From Planctomycetota bacterium (GTDB taxonomy: Bacteria; Planctomycetota; SZUA-567; H5-PLA8): a DNA stretch of 64,000 nt. The notes under the pieces were generated by a model. It saw only the letters and a list, made by a program, of their open reading frames with translations. It ran no database searches and was not told the DNA's origin. The stretch spans positions 2,232,001-2,296,000 of the forward strand of contig JAOSKN010000001.1 in assembly GCA_027493525.1 (NCBI GenBank), read 5' to 3'. How positions within the stretch are numbered: position 1 is the first letter of the stretch; every line of letters starts with the position of its first letter. The position numbers and the translations under genes are program-made. Positions 9,786 to 21,944 of this stretch are shown piece after piece.

Positions 9786-10652
9786 TCACGCGCTTCCGGC
9801 CGGCGGTTCGGCCTGCGCGCGCTTCGGGTTCTGGATGACCAGCACCGCCATGAAGCCGTAGGTCATCAGGAACGACTGCAGCCGCCCCTTCGTGAGCGAG
9901 AGGCCCAGGGCCTCCAGCCGGCGCAGCAGGCCGCCGCGCCTGCGCTGCAGGTCGATCCGCGCCTGGATGTACGTCTGCGGCCGCACCTCGAAGCGCTCGA
10001 AGTACGCGCGCGCCAGGCCTTCGACCTCGTTCCGGAAGCGGTAGAACGTCGCCTTGGCGAGCCATTCGTCCCAGTGGGCCGCGGCCTCCCGCGCCGTCCG
10101 GGCCGGCGCAACGGGGCGCAGGCGCAGCGCGTAGAACGGATACATGCAGCAGCGGCGCAAGGCGCCCGGCGGGATCCAGTGCGCGAAGGGGATCTTGACG
10201 TGCCCTTCCAGCGGATACGTCGCGAACGGAAAGAGCGCGATCAGCGCGCCCCCGGGCCGCAGCACGCGCGCGCACTCCTTCAGCAGGGCGTCCAGATGCA
10301 TCACGTGCTCGAAGACCTGGTTCGCGAAGAGCACGTCGAAGGACTCGTCCGCGAACGGAATCGTCGTCCCGCTCGTGACAAAACGGATCCGCGAATCGTA
10401 GTCGGCGCCGAAGAAGCCTTTCAGCCGCCGCTCGGCCTCGTCCTTCCGGTACGCCAGGTCGTAGCCGTAGAGGCGATGCCCGGCGCCGGCCAGCAGTTCG
10501 ATCGCGACGCCGTCCCCGCAGCCGACGTCCAGGATGTCCAGGGTTCGCCCGCGCGCGAGCTCGTCGATATGCCGCGCGATGCACAGGGTCGTGGCGGAGT
10601 TCCAGGGCTTGGCGAGGTCGCTCGTCGGCGGGGTCGTGGCGGGCGCGTCCAT
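9786..10652 (-). CDS. Class I SAM-dependent methyltransferase
   Basis: The 288-residue protein has the SAM site ILDVGCGDGVAIELLAGAGH near residue 40, an acidic YGYDLAY strand, the FDVLFANQVFEHV stretch and LRPGGALIALFPF. These place it with type-11 methyltransferases of unknown substrate, often acting on lipids, quinones or glycans. It runs convergent to the GGDEF gene, with a 10-base gap. It shares only the fold with the methyltransferase encoded about 1 kb away on the other strand. Confidence 0.85.
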   Translation of the reverse strand: MDAPATTPPTSDLAKPWNSATTLCIARHIDELARGRTLDILDVGCGDGVAIELLAGAGHRLYGYDLAYRKDEAERRLKGFFGADYDSRIRFVTSGTTIPFADESFDVLFANQVFEHVMHLDALLKECARVLRPGGALIALFPFATYPLEGHVKIPFAHWIPPGALRRCCMYPFYALRLRPVAPARTAREAAAHWDEWLAKATFYRFRNEVEGLARAYFERFEVRPQTYIQARIDLQRRRGGLLRRLEALGLSLTKGRLQSFLMTYGFMAVLVIQNPKRAQAEPPAGSA

Positions 10653-10691
10653 TTCGGGATCCGGACCTCGGCTGGCCTCGCGAAGCCGGCG

Positions 10692-11559
10692 TCAGCGCCC
10701 GCAGGCCTTGGAGACGATCTCGCGCAGCTTCCGCAGCCCCGTCCGCGCGACCGACTCGGCCGGCTGCCGGTAATACCCCTCGTTGAAGAGTTCCAGGGAG
10801 AGGTAGCCGCGGTAGCCGATGTCCTTCAGGGCCCGGAAGACGTTCCCCAGGGGCGCCACGCCGTCGCCGGGATAGACGCGGTCCTTGTCCTGGATCTGCG
10901 CGGGCGGCGGATCGGCCGGGTAATCGTTGACGTGGAAGAGCTGGATCAAGTTCGGCCCCAGGTTCCAGAGGCCGTCCACCGGCGAACCGCCCTTATGCAT
11001 GTGGTATACGTCGGCCAGCACGCACGCCTGCGGATGGCCGCTCTCGACGGCGACCAGGATCGCTTCGCCTAAGCGTGACAGGGATTTCGAGAAGCCCCAG
11101 AACTCCACCATCGGCACCACGTTGAACTCGTCGCCGATCTTGCACAGGTCCGCGAAGCGCTCGGCGGCTTTCAGCAGGTCCAGGCCGGGCTCGTTCTGGT
11201 GCCCGAACGGCGGCGCGGCGATGCAGGTCCCGCCCAGTTCCTGGAGCATCGCCATGTTGCGGCGAGCCTCTTCGAGGCCCTTCTTGCGCCGGGCCGGATC
11301 GTCCACGCACCACTCGAAGAAGCCGATGGCCCCGGCGAGGTCCAGGCCCGCGTCGTTGATCTGCATGCGCAGCTCGTCGAGGCTGCCGCCGCCCTGGACG
11401 TACGCGTCCAGTTCGCGGATCCAGGGCTCGATCGCGTCGTACCCGGCCTCCTGGGTAATCCGGATCTCATCGAGCAGGCCCAGCTTATGCCCGGCCAGGG
11501 TGCTGGTGTTCAGGCTGTAACCGAAGGGCTCCTGCTCGGTTCTTTTTTCGGTTGGACAT
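10692..11559 (-). CDS. Sugar-phosphate isomerase/epimerase-like TIM barrel (single-base frame break near the start)
   Basis: The protein resembles xylose-isomerase-like/AP endonuclease 2 barrels. VPMVEFWGFSKSL, VLADVYHMHKGG, QLFHVNDYPAD and GYRGYLSLELFNEGYY carry the expected metal-binding Glu, Asp and His residues. The only start with a strong ribosome-binding site (AAGGAGCTGCCGATG) is one frame off the main reading frame. Removing one A from the A6 run (11543-11548) joins them and gives 288 residues, normal for the family. The run reads A-AAA-AAG, a slippery sequence, so slippage is possible, but sequence error is simpler. The substrate is unknown. Confidence 0.8.
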
Positions 11560-11929
11560 CGGCAGCTCCTTAGATAGGTGGGTACGCGCCCTTACCTTAC
11601 TCAAGCCGGGCAAGCGCGACAAGGAAGGGGGCCGAAGTCAGATTGACGCAAGGAGACACGGGGATGCAAGTCAGTTTGAACCGATGGGGTATTGGAGCAC
11701 CATGCGTGGTCCGAGTCTCTGATTTCTTAACCCATTATACTGAATAAGGTTAAACATGACATTGCACATGAGCCGGCTGGCACGGTCTTTGTTTAGTCCG
11801 TGAAGCCGATAGAGATTCCGCGCGGGCCGCAAACCGCCCGCGCACGGGTATCTGCCCGATTCGAGACGTTAGGACGATGGCCGCGCCGCCCAATCGGGCG
11901 CCGGCAAAGGCATGGAGGGTTGGAAACCC
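11560..11929 (+). promoter_or_regulatory. groEL upstream region: inverted repeat and sigma-54-like element
   Basis: This 370-base gap has no gene. An inverted repeat TTAACC-N15-GGTTAA (11727-11753) encloses a TATACT (11736-11741) that could be a -10 box, so the dyad could act as an operator. Further on, CTGGCACG-N4-TTGT (11777-11792) resembles a sigma-54 promoter with the correct GG spacing, but the -12 GC is GT. No CIRCE element (TTAGCACTC-N9-GAGTGCTAA) was found. GroEL translation starts behind GGAGGG. Confidence 0.35.
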
Positions 11930-13552
<1,623 letters not shown>

Positions 13553-13634
13553 GCGGCGCGGCCCCGCGGCGGGCGCGGGGCGCCGAACGACTCAAGGACC
13601 CGGGTTCGAACGTCATACGGAGGAGAACGCAGAC

Positions 13635-13946
13635 ATGGCCACCGCCACCGCCAAGAAGATCGCCCTGCAGCCGCTCGACGACCGCGTCGTCGTGCGCCGC
13701 CTGGAGGCCGAGGAAAAGACCGCCGGGGGTATCGTACTCCCCGATACCGCCAAGGAGAAGCCGCAGCGCGGCGAAGTCGTCTCGGCCGGCCCCGGCAAGC
13801 TGCTGGACAACGGCAAGCGCGGCAAGCTGGAAGTCTCCGTCGGCGACAAGGTGCTCTTCGGCAAGTACAGCGGGAGCGAAGTGAAGGTCGGCGGCGAAGA
13901 ACTGCTGATCATGCGCGAGAGCGACATTCTGGCGAAGCTGGGCTGA
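13635..13946 (+). CDS. groES: Co-chaperonin GroES
   Basis: The 103-residue protein has the GroES hallmarks [39 protein letters not shown] and the roof and base strands ending in [16 protein letters not shown]. The mobile loop ([10 protein letters not shown]) that contacts GroEL is intact. CGGAGGAG lies 11 bases before the start. It caps the GroEL ring. It sits downstream of groEL copy 1 and about 940 bases upstream of groEL copy 2, so it may serve both. Confidence 0.97.
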   Translation: MATATAKKIALQPLDDRVVVRRLEAEEKTAGGIVLPDTAKEKPQRGEVVSAGPGKLLDNGKRGKLEVSVGDKVLFGKYSGSEVKVGGEELLIMRESDILAKLG

Positions 13947-13949
13947 TTC

Positions 13950-14185
13950 ATGCCGACCGTGATGCGGCATGGGCCCTACCGAATTTTTTTTACGCGGGTG
14001 ACGGGAATGAACCTCCCCACGTACATGTAGAGCGCGAGGACATGGAGGCGAAATACTGGCTTGACCCCGTGCGGTTGGCTTCAAGCGCGGGATTTGGCAG
14101 GAAGGAACTGAAGAAGATCGAGCGTATCGTGTTGGAGAGCCGTGAGAGCCTGACGAGTGCATGGAATGAATACTATAACGAGTGA
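13950..14185 (+). CDS. DUF4160 protein (single-base frame break)
   Basis: It begins MPTVMRHGPYRIFF, hits a stop, then continues one frame over as YAGDGNEPPHVHVEREDMEAKYWLDPVRLASSAGF and ends in LTSAWNEYYNE. This is the normal DUF4160 order, including PPHVHVER. Adding one T to the T8 run at 13984-13991 restores a 78-residue protein. DUF4160 genes are usually followed by DUF2442 genes, as here, and the pair is generally regarded as toxin-antitoxin-like. Whether it is functional depends on whether the break is real. Confidence 0.8.
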
Positions 14186-14480
14186 AACCCAGACGGCGCG
14201 CATCCAGTCGCTGAAGGTGAGCGACGAGGAGTTGGTCGTCGATCTCGTGGATGGGCGCACGCTCGCCGTTCCGGTGGGATGGTTTCCGCGTCTGGCGCAC
14301 GCTACTCCCAAGGAACGCGCGGCGTGGCGGCTGATCGGGCAAGGGCACGGAGTTCATTGGGCGGAGTTGGACGAAGACATCAGCGTGGACAACCTGCTCG
14401 CGGGAAAGCAATCCGGCGAAAGCCAGCGTTCATTCAAACGTTGGTTGGAGGGGCGCGCCAAGCGGAGGCGTAAGGGATAA
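14166..14480 (+). CDS. DUF2442 protein
   Basis: About 104 residues. IQSLKVSDEELVVDLVDGRTLAVPVGWFPRLAHATPKER followed by GVHWAELDEDISVDNLLAG is the DUF2442 signature. The start overlaps the end of the DUF4160 gene by 20 bases, which indicates co-translation. The basic tail (RRRKG) suggests nucleic-acid contact. Such proteins are usually proposed as the antitoxin-like partner of DUF4160. The base composition is less GC-rich than the chaperone genes on both sides, consistent with an inserted cassette. Confidence 0.85.
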   Translation: MNTITSETQTARIQSLKVSDEELVVDLVDGRTLAVPVGWFPRLAHATPKERAAWRLIGQGHGVHWAELDEDISVDNLLAGKQSGESQRSFKRWLEGRAKRRRKG

Positions 14481-14483
14481 GGC

Positions 14484-14876
14484 ATGTTTTTCGCCAACGG
14501 CTTGAAGCAGGCAGTTAAGTTGTGCGGCAATGTCCGCGCGGCGGCCGACCTATTGGATACGCTCATGCCCGATGCCAAATGCGATCCGCGGGCTGTTGAC
14601 TATGCGTTACGGAGCCGGGGCATTACGGTACTATATCGGATGAAGTCGCAAGGAATACATCACCCACTTCTGTCGCTATTCGAAATGGCCTGGCTTGATG
14701 TCTCCATTCAATTCCATTCAGGTCAGCGGCTTGACATGAATACGACAACGAGTGAGTGGCCGGCCCTGCGTGACCGCATGGTGAGATTCTGCGGAAGACC
14801 AATTTTCAACGATGACGTGATTGACACCGAACTTCGTGAGTTAGGCGCGACTGGGGTTTTGAGGACAGCGAATTAG
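14484..14876 (+). CDS. Hypothetical protein in the groES-groEL2 cassette
   Basis: The 130-residue protein starts four bases after the DUF2442 stop and ends ten bases before groEL2. The sequence is clearly protein-like (MFFANGLKQAVKLCGNVRAAADLLDTLMPD, MAWLDVSIQFHSGQRLDM) but I recognise no domain. Base composition is much closer to 50% GC than the flanking chaperonin genes. It is probably the third member of the DUF4160/DUF2442 cassette. Confidence 0.65.
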   Translation: MFFANGLKQAVKLCGNVRAAADLLDTLMPDAKCDPRAVDYALRSRGITVLYRMKSQGIHHPLLSLFEMAWLDVSIQFHSGQRLDMNTTTSEWPALRDRMVRFCGRPIFNDDVIDTELRELGATGVLRTAN

Positions 14877-14885
14877 GAGCGGAAC

Positions 14886-16505
<1,620 letters not shown>

Positions 16506-16541
16506 TCGGCGCGCCGCACGGATCGAGAGCGCAGCCCCGCA

Positions 16542-16586
16542 GCCCCTCCCGGTCCGTCATCCGACGGCGGGAGGGGCTTGTGTTTT
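16542..16586 (+). terminator. Intrinsic terminator after groEL2
   Basis: A 10-bp perfect stem GCCCCTCCCG/CGGGAGGGGC with a 16-base loop is followed by TTGTGTTTT. It closes the groEL-groES-cassette-groEL2 unit and separates it from dnaJ-grpE. Confidence 0.8.
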
Positions 16587-16729
16587 GGGGCAGCCCATGC
16601 CGGCCCGAGTTGCTTGAGAATTCTGGATGCCTGTTCCCATCCGGTTGATTCCGGAGGTGCAAGCCAGATCGGGAAAAGACCCTAGCCACTCAGATTTTCG
16701 GACGGGCGGCCTCGGTCATGGCCAGAACC

Positions 16730-17881
16730 ATGTCGAACAAGCGCGATTACTACGAAGTCCTGGGGGTCAAGAAGGACGCGCCTCCGGACGAGATCAAGAA
16801 GGCCTTCCGGGACGCGGCCAAGAAGTGGCACCCCGACCGCAACCCCGACAACAAGGCCGAGGCCGAGAAGCGCTTCAAGGAAGTGGCCGAGGCCTACTCG
16901 GTCCTCTCCGACGACGAGAAGCGCAAGCGCTACGACCAATTCGGGCACCAGGGGCTCCAGGGCGTTCCCGGCGCGGACTTCTCCGGCGTCTCGATCGACG
17001 ACCTCTTCGCCAGCTTCTTCGGCGGACGCGGCGGCTCGGGTTCGCTTTTCGAAGACCTCTTCGGCGGGGGCGCGGGCGGCGGCGGCGGACGCTACGGCCC
17101 CGCGCCCGGCGCATCCCTGCGCTTCGAGCTGGAGATCACGCTCGAAGAGGCCGCGCAGGGCGTCGCCAAGAAGATCGAGATCACGCGCGACGAACTGTGC
17201 GAGACCTGCTCCGGAAGCGGCGCCAAGGCCGGCACACGCCCCGCGAGTTGCAACTACTGCCGCGGCACCGGCTACGTCACGCGCAGCCAGGGCTTCTTCA
17301 CCATGCGGACCACCTGCCCGCGCTGCGGCGGGCGAGGCTCGACCATCGAAGCGCCCTGCGAGTCCTGCAAGGGCACGGGGCGCGAACGGAAGAAGATCCG
17401 CCTCGAAGTCCCCATCCCCGCGGGCGTCGAGGACAACACGCGCGTGCGCCTGGCCGGCCAGGGCGAGCCCGGCGACGACAACGGCCCGCGCGGCGACCTC
17501 TACGTCATCGTGCGCGTGAAGGAACACGACTTCTTCATCCGCCGCGGCCGCGACCTGCTGGTCGAGATGCCGATTCCCTACACCATGGCCGTGCTCGGCG
17601 GCGAGATCGAGGTCCCCACGCTCGAGAACCGGGTCAAGCTCTCGGTGCCCAAGTCCACGCCTTCGGGCAAGCTGCTGCGCCTGCGCGGGCTGGGCCTGCC
17701 TGACGTCTCGGGCTACGGCCGCGGCGACCTGTTCGTCCGCGTCGTCATTCACACCCCAAAGAAGGTCTCCAAGGAACAGGAAGAGCTGCTGCGCAAGCTC
17801 GCCGAGCTGGAACAGGTCAACGGCAAGCCGACCAGCCAGAGCACGTTCTTCGACAAGCTGCGCGAGTTCTTCACCGAGTAG
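16730..17881 (+). CDS. dnaJ: Chaperone protein DnaJ
   Basis: About 383 residues. The J domain ([23 protein letters not shown]) carries the HPD motif near residue 34. A Gly/Phe-rich linker ([19 protein letters not shown]) follows. The zinc domain has all four motifs [24 protein letters not shown] and CESCKGTG. The C-terminal substrate domain follows. It stimulates the DnaK ATPase and delivers unfolded clients. An in-frame ATG 12 bases upstream is also possible, but [12 protein letters not shown] is the typical family start. grpE follows after 20 bases. dnaK is not in the window. Confidence 0.96.
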   Translation: MSNKRDYYEVLGVKKDAPPDEIKKAFRDAAKKWHPDRNPDNKAEAEKRFKEVAEAYSVLSDDEKRKRYDQFGHQGLQGVPGADFSGVSIDDLFASFFGGRGGSGSLFEDLFGGGAGGGGGRYGPAPGASLRFELEITLEEAAQGVAKKIEITRDELCETCSGSGAKAGTRPASCNYCRGTGYVTRSQGFFTMRTTCPRCGGRGSTIEAPCESCKGTGRERKKIRLEVPIPAGVEDNTRVRLAGQGEPGDDNGPRGDLYVIVRVKEHDFFIRRGRDLLVEMPIPYTMAVLGGEIEVPTLENRVKLSVPKSTPSGKLLRLRGLGLPDVSGYGRGDLFVRVVIHTPKKVSKEQEELLRKLAELEQVNGKPTSQSTFFDKLREFFTE

Positions 17882-17900
17882 GCGCGAGAGGCATCGAGGC

Positions 17901-18611
17901 ATGGACGAAAAGGACACCGAGGCGGCGCAAGCCGAGGCGGCCGAGACGAAGCCGCAACCCGGCGTGGACGAATTCGCGGCCGAAGCCGAAGCGCTCGGCG
18001 CCGCGATCGAGAGGTTCGCGCGCGCGCTGATCGGCGGCATGCCCGACCGCGCGCAGCTCGCGGAAGTCCACGGCTTCCAGGCCTCGATTCGCGAACTCGT
18101 CGGACGCGCGGCCGAGAGCGGCGCCGGCGCGCAGGACGAACTGGCCCTGACGCGCGCCGAAGCCGAGAAGCAGCGCCTAGCCGCCGCCCGCGCGAAGGCC
18201 GACTTTCTCAATTACCAGGAGCGCGCGCAGCGCGACCTGAAAACCGCCGAGGAGCAGGCCCTGCGCGGCTACGTCGCCGACCTGCTTCCGATCCTGGACA
18301 GCATGGACTTCGCCCGCAAGGACCTCGACCGCGACGGCGCGGACCTCGCCACGGCGCGCGAGGGCCTGACCCTGATCGTGGAGTCCTTCGCGCAGGCCCT
18401 GAAGGTGCGCGGGTTGGAGTGCATCGACGTGCACGATTGCGCCTTCGACCCGAACCTCCATGAATCCGTGGCGGCCCGGCCCGCCGACGAGGCCAGGGGC
18501 GAGAAACCCAACATGGTCGCCGAGGTCTGCCGGCCCGGGTACACGTGGAAGGGCAAGCTGCTCCGGCCCGCGCAGGTCCTGATCACCGCCGAGCCGAAGA
18601 AGCCTTCCTGA
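17901..18611 (+). CDS. grpE: Nucleotide exchange factor GrpE
   Basis: The 236-residue protein has an acidic N-terminus, a long helix (RAEAEKQRLAAARAKADFLNYQERAQRDLKTAEE) and the C-terminal beta domain ending GYTWKGKLLRPAQVLIT. LLPILDSMDFARKDL is the typical GrpE core. It releases ADP from DnaK. It probably shares a transcript with dnaJ just upstream. It is somewhat longer than E. coli GrpE because of an N-terminal extension of about 90 residues. Confidence 0.95.
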   Translation: MDEKDTEAAQAEAAETKPQPGVDEFAAEAEALGAAIERFARALIGGMPDRAQLAEVHGFQASIRELVGRAAESGAGAQDELALTRAEAEKQRLAAARAKADFLNYQERAQRDLKTAEEQALRGYVADLLPILDSMDFARKDLDRDGADLATAREGLTLIVESFAQALKVRGLECIDVHDCAFDPNLHESVAARPADEARGEKPNMVAEVCRPGYTWKGKLLRPAQVLITAEPKKPS

Positions 18612-18674
18612 TCGCGGCGAACCGGCGGCACGAAGCACAAGCAGGGCGAGCGTCCGGCGTGCTCGACTTCCCGA

Positions 18675-21600
18675 TCACTTCCTATAGTGGAACAGCCGCG
18701 CCGCGCCCGGCGGAACCTCCACCTCCACCGTGAACTCCCGGATCTCGAACTTCTCGTCGCTCTCCAGGTCGCGCGCGCCGCCCTTTTCGAGCGGCAGCTT
18801 GATCGCGGCCTTCTGCGGTTTGCGCGAGGCGTAGTTTCCGACCAGGAGCAGGCCTTCCTCTTCCTGGCCCCAGCAGGTGCAGGTCAGCTCGGGGTTGTCG
18901 CCGGCGGCGTCCTCGAAGAGCCGGCCCTGCATGATCAGCGCCTCGAAGGGCTTGAGTTTCGCGAGCGCGCGGGCGTGGTAATGGAAGTCCAGGGGCGTGT
19001 CGAAGTCGGGGAGCTTGTAGTAGGTGATGCCGCGCGAGCCGTTGAGGATCGCCTCGAGCACCATCGCCTCCATGCGCCGAGGGTCGAATTCGCCGAGGGC
19101 GCCCGCGGTCAGCCACGGGATGATGTCGTTCTTCCCGATCAGCTTGTAGTTCTCCCGGATCGCGTCGTGAACGCGCCGGGGGTCGCCGTTGACGTACAGG
19201 CTCGGCATCGCGAAGTCGATGTAGCTGGGATAGAGCTTCTTCCAGTCGAAGACCTTGTGGTACACGTGGCTGGGCATGACGTGGTAGAAGCCCGTGCGCG
19301 GCCTCCCGATGCCGGCGTCCTTCGTGGCGCGGATCACGGCGTCGTCCATGTCGCGCACGATCTCGGCGACCGTATCCGTCAGGAACTCGTCCCAGGCCTT
19401 CCCCGATTCCTTCTGCTTCTGCCGGCAGTGCGTGCAACGCGGCGCCTCGACGGCGGATTCGTAGAACAGCTCCAGGTCGTGGAAGATCAGGTCGGGCCGG
19501 GAGTTCTTGGTCAGTTGCGCGATGCGTTCCAGTTCCATGCCGTAATACTCGCCGCGATAGGTCAGGCACAGGCTCTTGCCGCGCGCGCCGCCCTCCAGTT
19601 CATGGAAGATCTCGTTCTTGTTCCTGCGCAGTTGCGCGAGCACGTGCCAGGGCGACTCGTTGTAAATCACCTTCAGGCCCAGCTTGCGCGCCTGGTCGAG
19701 GTACGCGGCGTTGGCGTCGCCGGGCTGGCCCTCCTTCCAGAACCGCGGGAATGTCGCCACGGCGTTGAAGCCCAGACGCGGCCAGGCCTCGAAGAACCCC
19801 GGCCAGCCGAGGCATTCGCCTTCGTACATCCAGGCCAGGCTGACGTGGAGCTGCTGCAAGGGCCCTGGCGAGGCCGGCGTGACGCCGCGCAGCGGGACCT
19901 CGAACGCGTTGCGCTCGTAGCCCGGCACCCACATGCGCGCGACCCCCTGCAGGCGCTCCTGCCGGGTGGTGAGGTAGATCGGGCGCCCCTTGGGCAAGCG
20001 GAAGGCGGACTCCCCGTACAGCGCGTAGCGCCGGTACCGCATGCCGTCGCGCTTGAAGGCTTCGGGTTCCTCGGCCGGCAGCGGCTTCAGCAGCTCGACG
20101 GCCTCCGGCAGCTCCAGCGTGACGGGCACGTCCTCGCCGGCCTGCCGGAGTTCCTTCGGCCGCATGTCGATCAGGTTCAGGTACTGCGGGGCCGTGGCCT
20201 TGCAGGGCACGGCGAGGAAATCCTTGTCGGTGACGACGGCGAGCCCGCTGTTGATGACCTGCACGCGCGCCTCGGGCTGGAATTCCACGCCGGCCGGATC
20301 GTGGGCTCCGCGGAGGATCGCGACCTCGTCGAGGAACAGGAAGGTCGAGCCGGCCTCGATGGCCAGCGCCACGTAGCGCGCTTTGGTCTTCAGGTTCTCG
20401 AAGGCGAACGGGTGCGTGTACGCGACGCCGGATTCCTCGAGCTCGAAGGCGCTCGCGCTGAGGTCGTCCGGGCCGCGCTTGTGGAGTTCCCCGGCGCGGT
20501 AATACGTCAGGTCGTCTTCGCTGACGAGGACCTCCAGGCGCGCCGGGAAGACCAGCGCCTCCTGCTCCCGGCCTCCCAGCACGCGCGCCACCACGCGGTC
20601 CACCGGCAGAACCGCGCCCAGGTCGAAAGTGACGTAGACCTTCGAGGCGTCGTCCCAGCCCACCGCGTCGCGCGCGAACCAGATCCGATCGTCGGTCTTG
20701 GAGGCCAGCTTGCCATCGGTCAGTTCGTTCACGTCCGCTTCGTTCTTCGTCAGTCGATACTCCGGGGATTGCGAGAACCGGACGGGCCGGCCCAGCGCGA
20801 GGTTTTCGCCGCGCGTTCGCTCCGCCCACAGCATGCGCTGTTCGGCGGCGGTGGCCGTCTTGGCCTCGTGGGGCGCCTCGGGCGCGTGCTTCGTTTCGAG
20901 CCGGAACGCGAAGGCGTTGAACCCGTAGGCGTGATGCGTCTCGGCGGCGGCGGGCTTGTGCGGATCGCGCCGTTCGGCCTTGGCGTGAAAGAGCAGCGCG
21001 CCCGGGCCCGCGGCCGGCAGGGCGGTCGCGGCCTCCGTCAGCTTGATCGAGCAGCGGTAGGCGAAGCCGCCTTCTAGGGTCTCGGTCTTGACGCTGAAGT
21101 TCGCTTCCTGCGCCAGGCGGACCGGCGCCATGCCCTCCGCGAGAAAACAGCGGATGTCGATCGCGTCCACTTTCTGCGGCGAATAGTAGCTCAGCCGCAC
21201 CGTGTCGCCGATCCCCGCCTGGCCGTCCCGGTCGAGGTCCTCGGCCAGCTCGACCACCAGCCCGTCGAAGGGCACGCGCGCCAGCCGTACCCAGTCCACG
21301 TCCACGAAGCCGCGGCCCGCTTCGCCCTCCGCGCCGCCGGGGCGCAGATCGAGGGTGAAGTGGCCCTCCGCGTCGGGCCACTCGCGGGCCTGCCCGAGGC
21401 TGAAAGTGCTGACACCGGGAACGCGCAGCAGCGGCGCGAAAGGCTTCCCGTTCCGGGCCAGCTCCAGGCCGTGCTCGGCATTCTCCACCAGATCGATTTT
21501 GACTTGCAGGTACGGGCCGCCGAACGGCGCCTCCGCCGGCGGCGCGGCATACGGCAGGCGCCGGCGGAGCAGACCGAAGCGCTCGTCCGCCGTCTTGCGA

Positions 21601-21794
21601 ATCCGCAGGAGCGTACCTTTGACGACCTCGACCTCGACTGTGGGGTTCTCGCCGAGGATCCAGCCCTTCGAAGGATGGTCCGCGTTCTCGAAGGCGAGGA
21701 AATCGTCCTGCCAGAGGATCGCCGGCTCCTCGGCGCGGCACGAGAGGGCCGCCAGCGCCGCGCAGGCCGAGAGGATCAAACCGCTTCGCCGCAT
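18675..21794 (-). CDS. Large secreted protein: F5/8C-like domain plus TIM-barrel (glycosidase-like)
   Basis: The 1039-residue protein starts with a signal peptide (MRRSGLILSACAALAALSC), and LSC could make it a lipoprotein. Residues about 330-500 resemble a discoidin/F5-8C carbohydrate-binding domain (ENLALGRPVRFS, LTDGKLA, VYVTFDLG, RYVALAIEAG). Residues about 650-930 look like a (beta/alpha)8 barrel (LGFNAVATFPRFWKEG, LIFHDLELFYES with CTHCRQ, ITYYKLPDFD). A small beta domain ends it. The likely role is extracellular glycan recognition or hydrolysis, but the family is not identified. It is convergent with grpE. Confidence 0.8.
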   Translation of the reverse strand: MRRSGLILSACAALAALSCRAEEPAILWQDDFLAFENADHPSKGWILGENPTVEVEVVKGTLLRIRKTADERFGLLRRRLPYAAPPAEAPFGGPYLQVKIDLVENAEHGLELARNGKPFAPLLRVPGVSTFSLGQAREWPDAEGHFTLDLRPGGAEGEAGRGFVDVDWVRLARVPFDGLVVELAEDLDRDGQAGIGDTVRLSYYSPQKVDAIDIRCFLAEGMAPVRLAQEANFSVKTETLEGGFAYRCSIKLTEAATALPAAGPGALLFHAKAERRDPHKPAAAETHHAYGFNAFAFRLETKHAPEAPHEAKTATAAEQRMLWAERTRGENLALGRPVRFSQSPEYRLTKNEADVNELTDGKLASKTDDRIWFARDAVGWDDASKVYVTFDLGAVLPVDRVVARVLGGREQEALVFPARLEVLVSEDDLTYYRAGELHKRGPDDLSASAFELEESGVAYTHPFAFENLKTKARYVALAIEAGSTFLFLDEVAILRGAHDPAGVEFQPEARVQVINSGLAVVTDKDFLAVPCKATAPQYLNLIDMRPKELRQAGEDVPVTLELPEAVELLKPLPAEEPEAFKRDGMRYRRYALYGESAFRLPKGRPIYLTTRQERLQGVARMWVPGYERNAFEVPLRGVTPASPGPLQQLHVSLAWMYEGECLGWPGFFEAWPRLGFNAVATFPRFWKEGQPGDANAAYLDQARKLGLKVIYNESPWHVLAQLRRNKNEIFHELEGGARGKSLCLTYRGEYYGMELERIAQLTKNSRPDLIFHDLELFYESAVEAPRCTHCRQKQKESGKAWDEFLTDTVAEIVRDMDDAVIRATKDAGIGRPRTGFYHVMPSHVYHKVFDWKKLYPSYIDFAMPSLYVNGDPRRVHDAIRENYKLIGKNDIIPWLTAGALGEFDPRRMEAMVLEAILNGSRGITYYKLPDFDTPLDFHYHARALAKLKPFEALIMQGRLFEDAAGDNPELTCTCWGQEEEGLLLVGNYASRKPQKAAIKLPLEKGGARDLESDEKFEIREFTVEVEVPPGAARLFHYRK

Positions 21795-21944
21795 ATTCGC
21801 TTCCCGTTCCAGGCTCCTATCTTATACCGGATGGACGCGCCGGCGGAGCGGCCCTTGCGAGGGAATTGCGCCTCGTTTCAGAATGCGGACTGCCGTCCGG
21901 GCGCACGGTGTTAGAATACCGTCTCACGAAAGGAGCCCCCTGTC

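Noticed and set aside
11560..11929. A CIRCE/HrcA element before groEL
   Set aside because: No TTAGCACTC-N9-GAGTGCTAA is present. Only the TTAACC/GGTTAA dyad was found, and no HrcA gene is in the window.
16590..16730. A sigma-54 promoter before dnaJ
   Set aside because: The GG and GC dinucleotides that look promising have the wrong spacing or no other consensus match.
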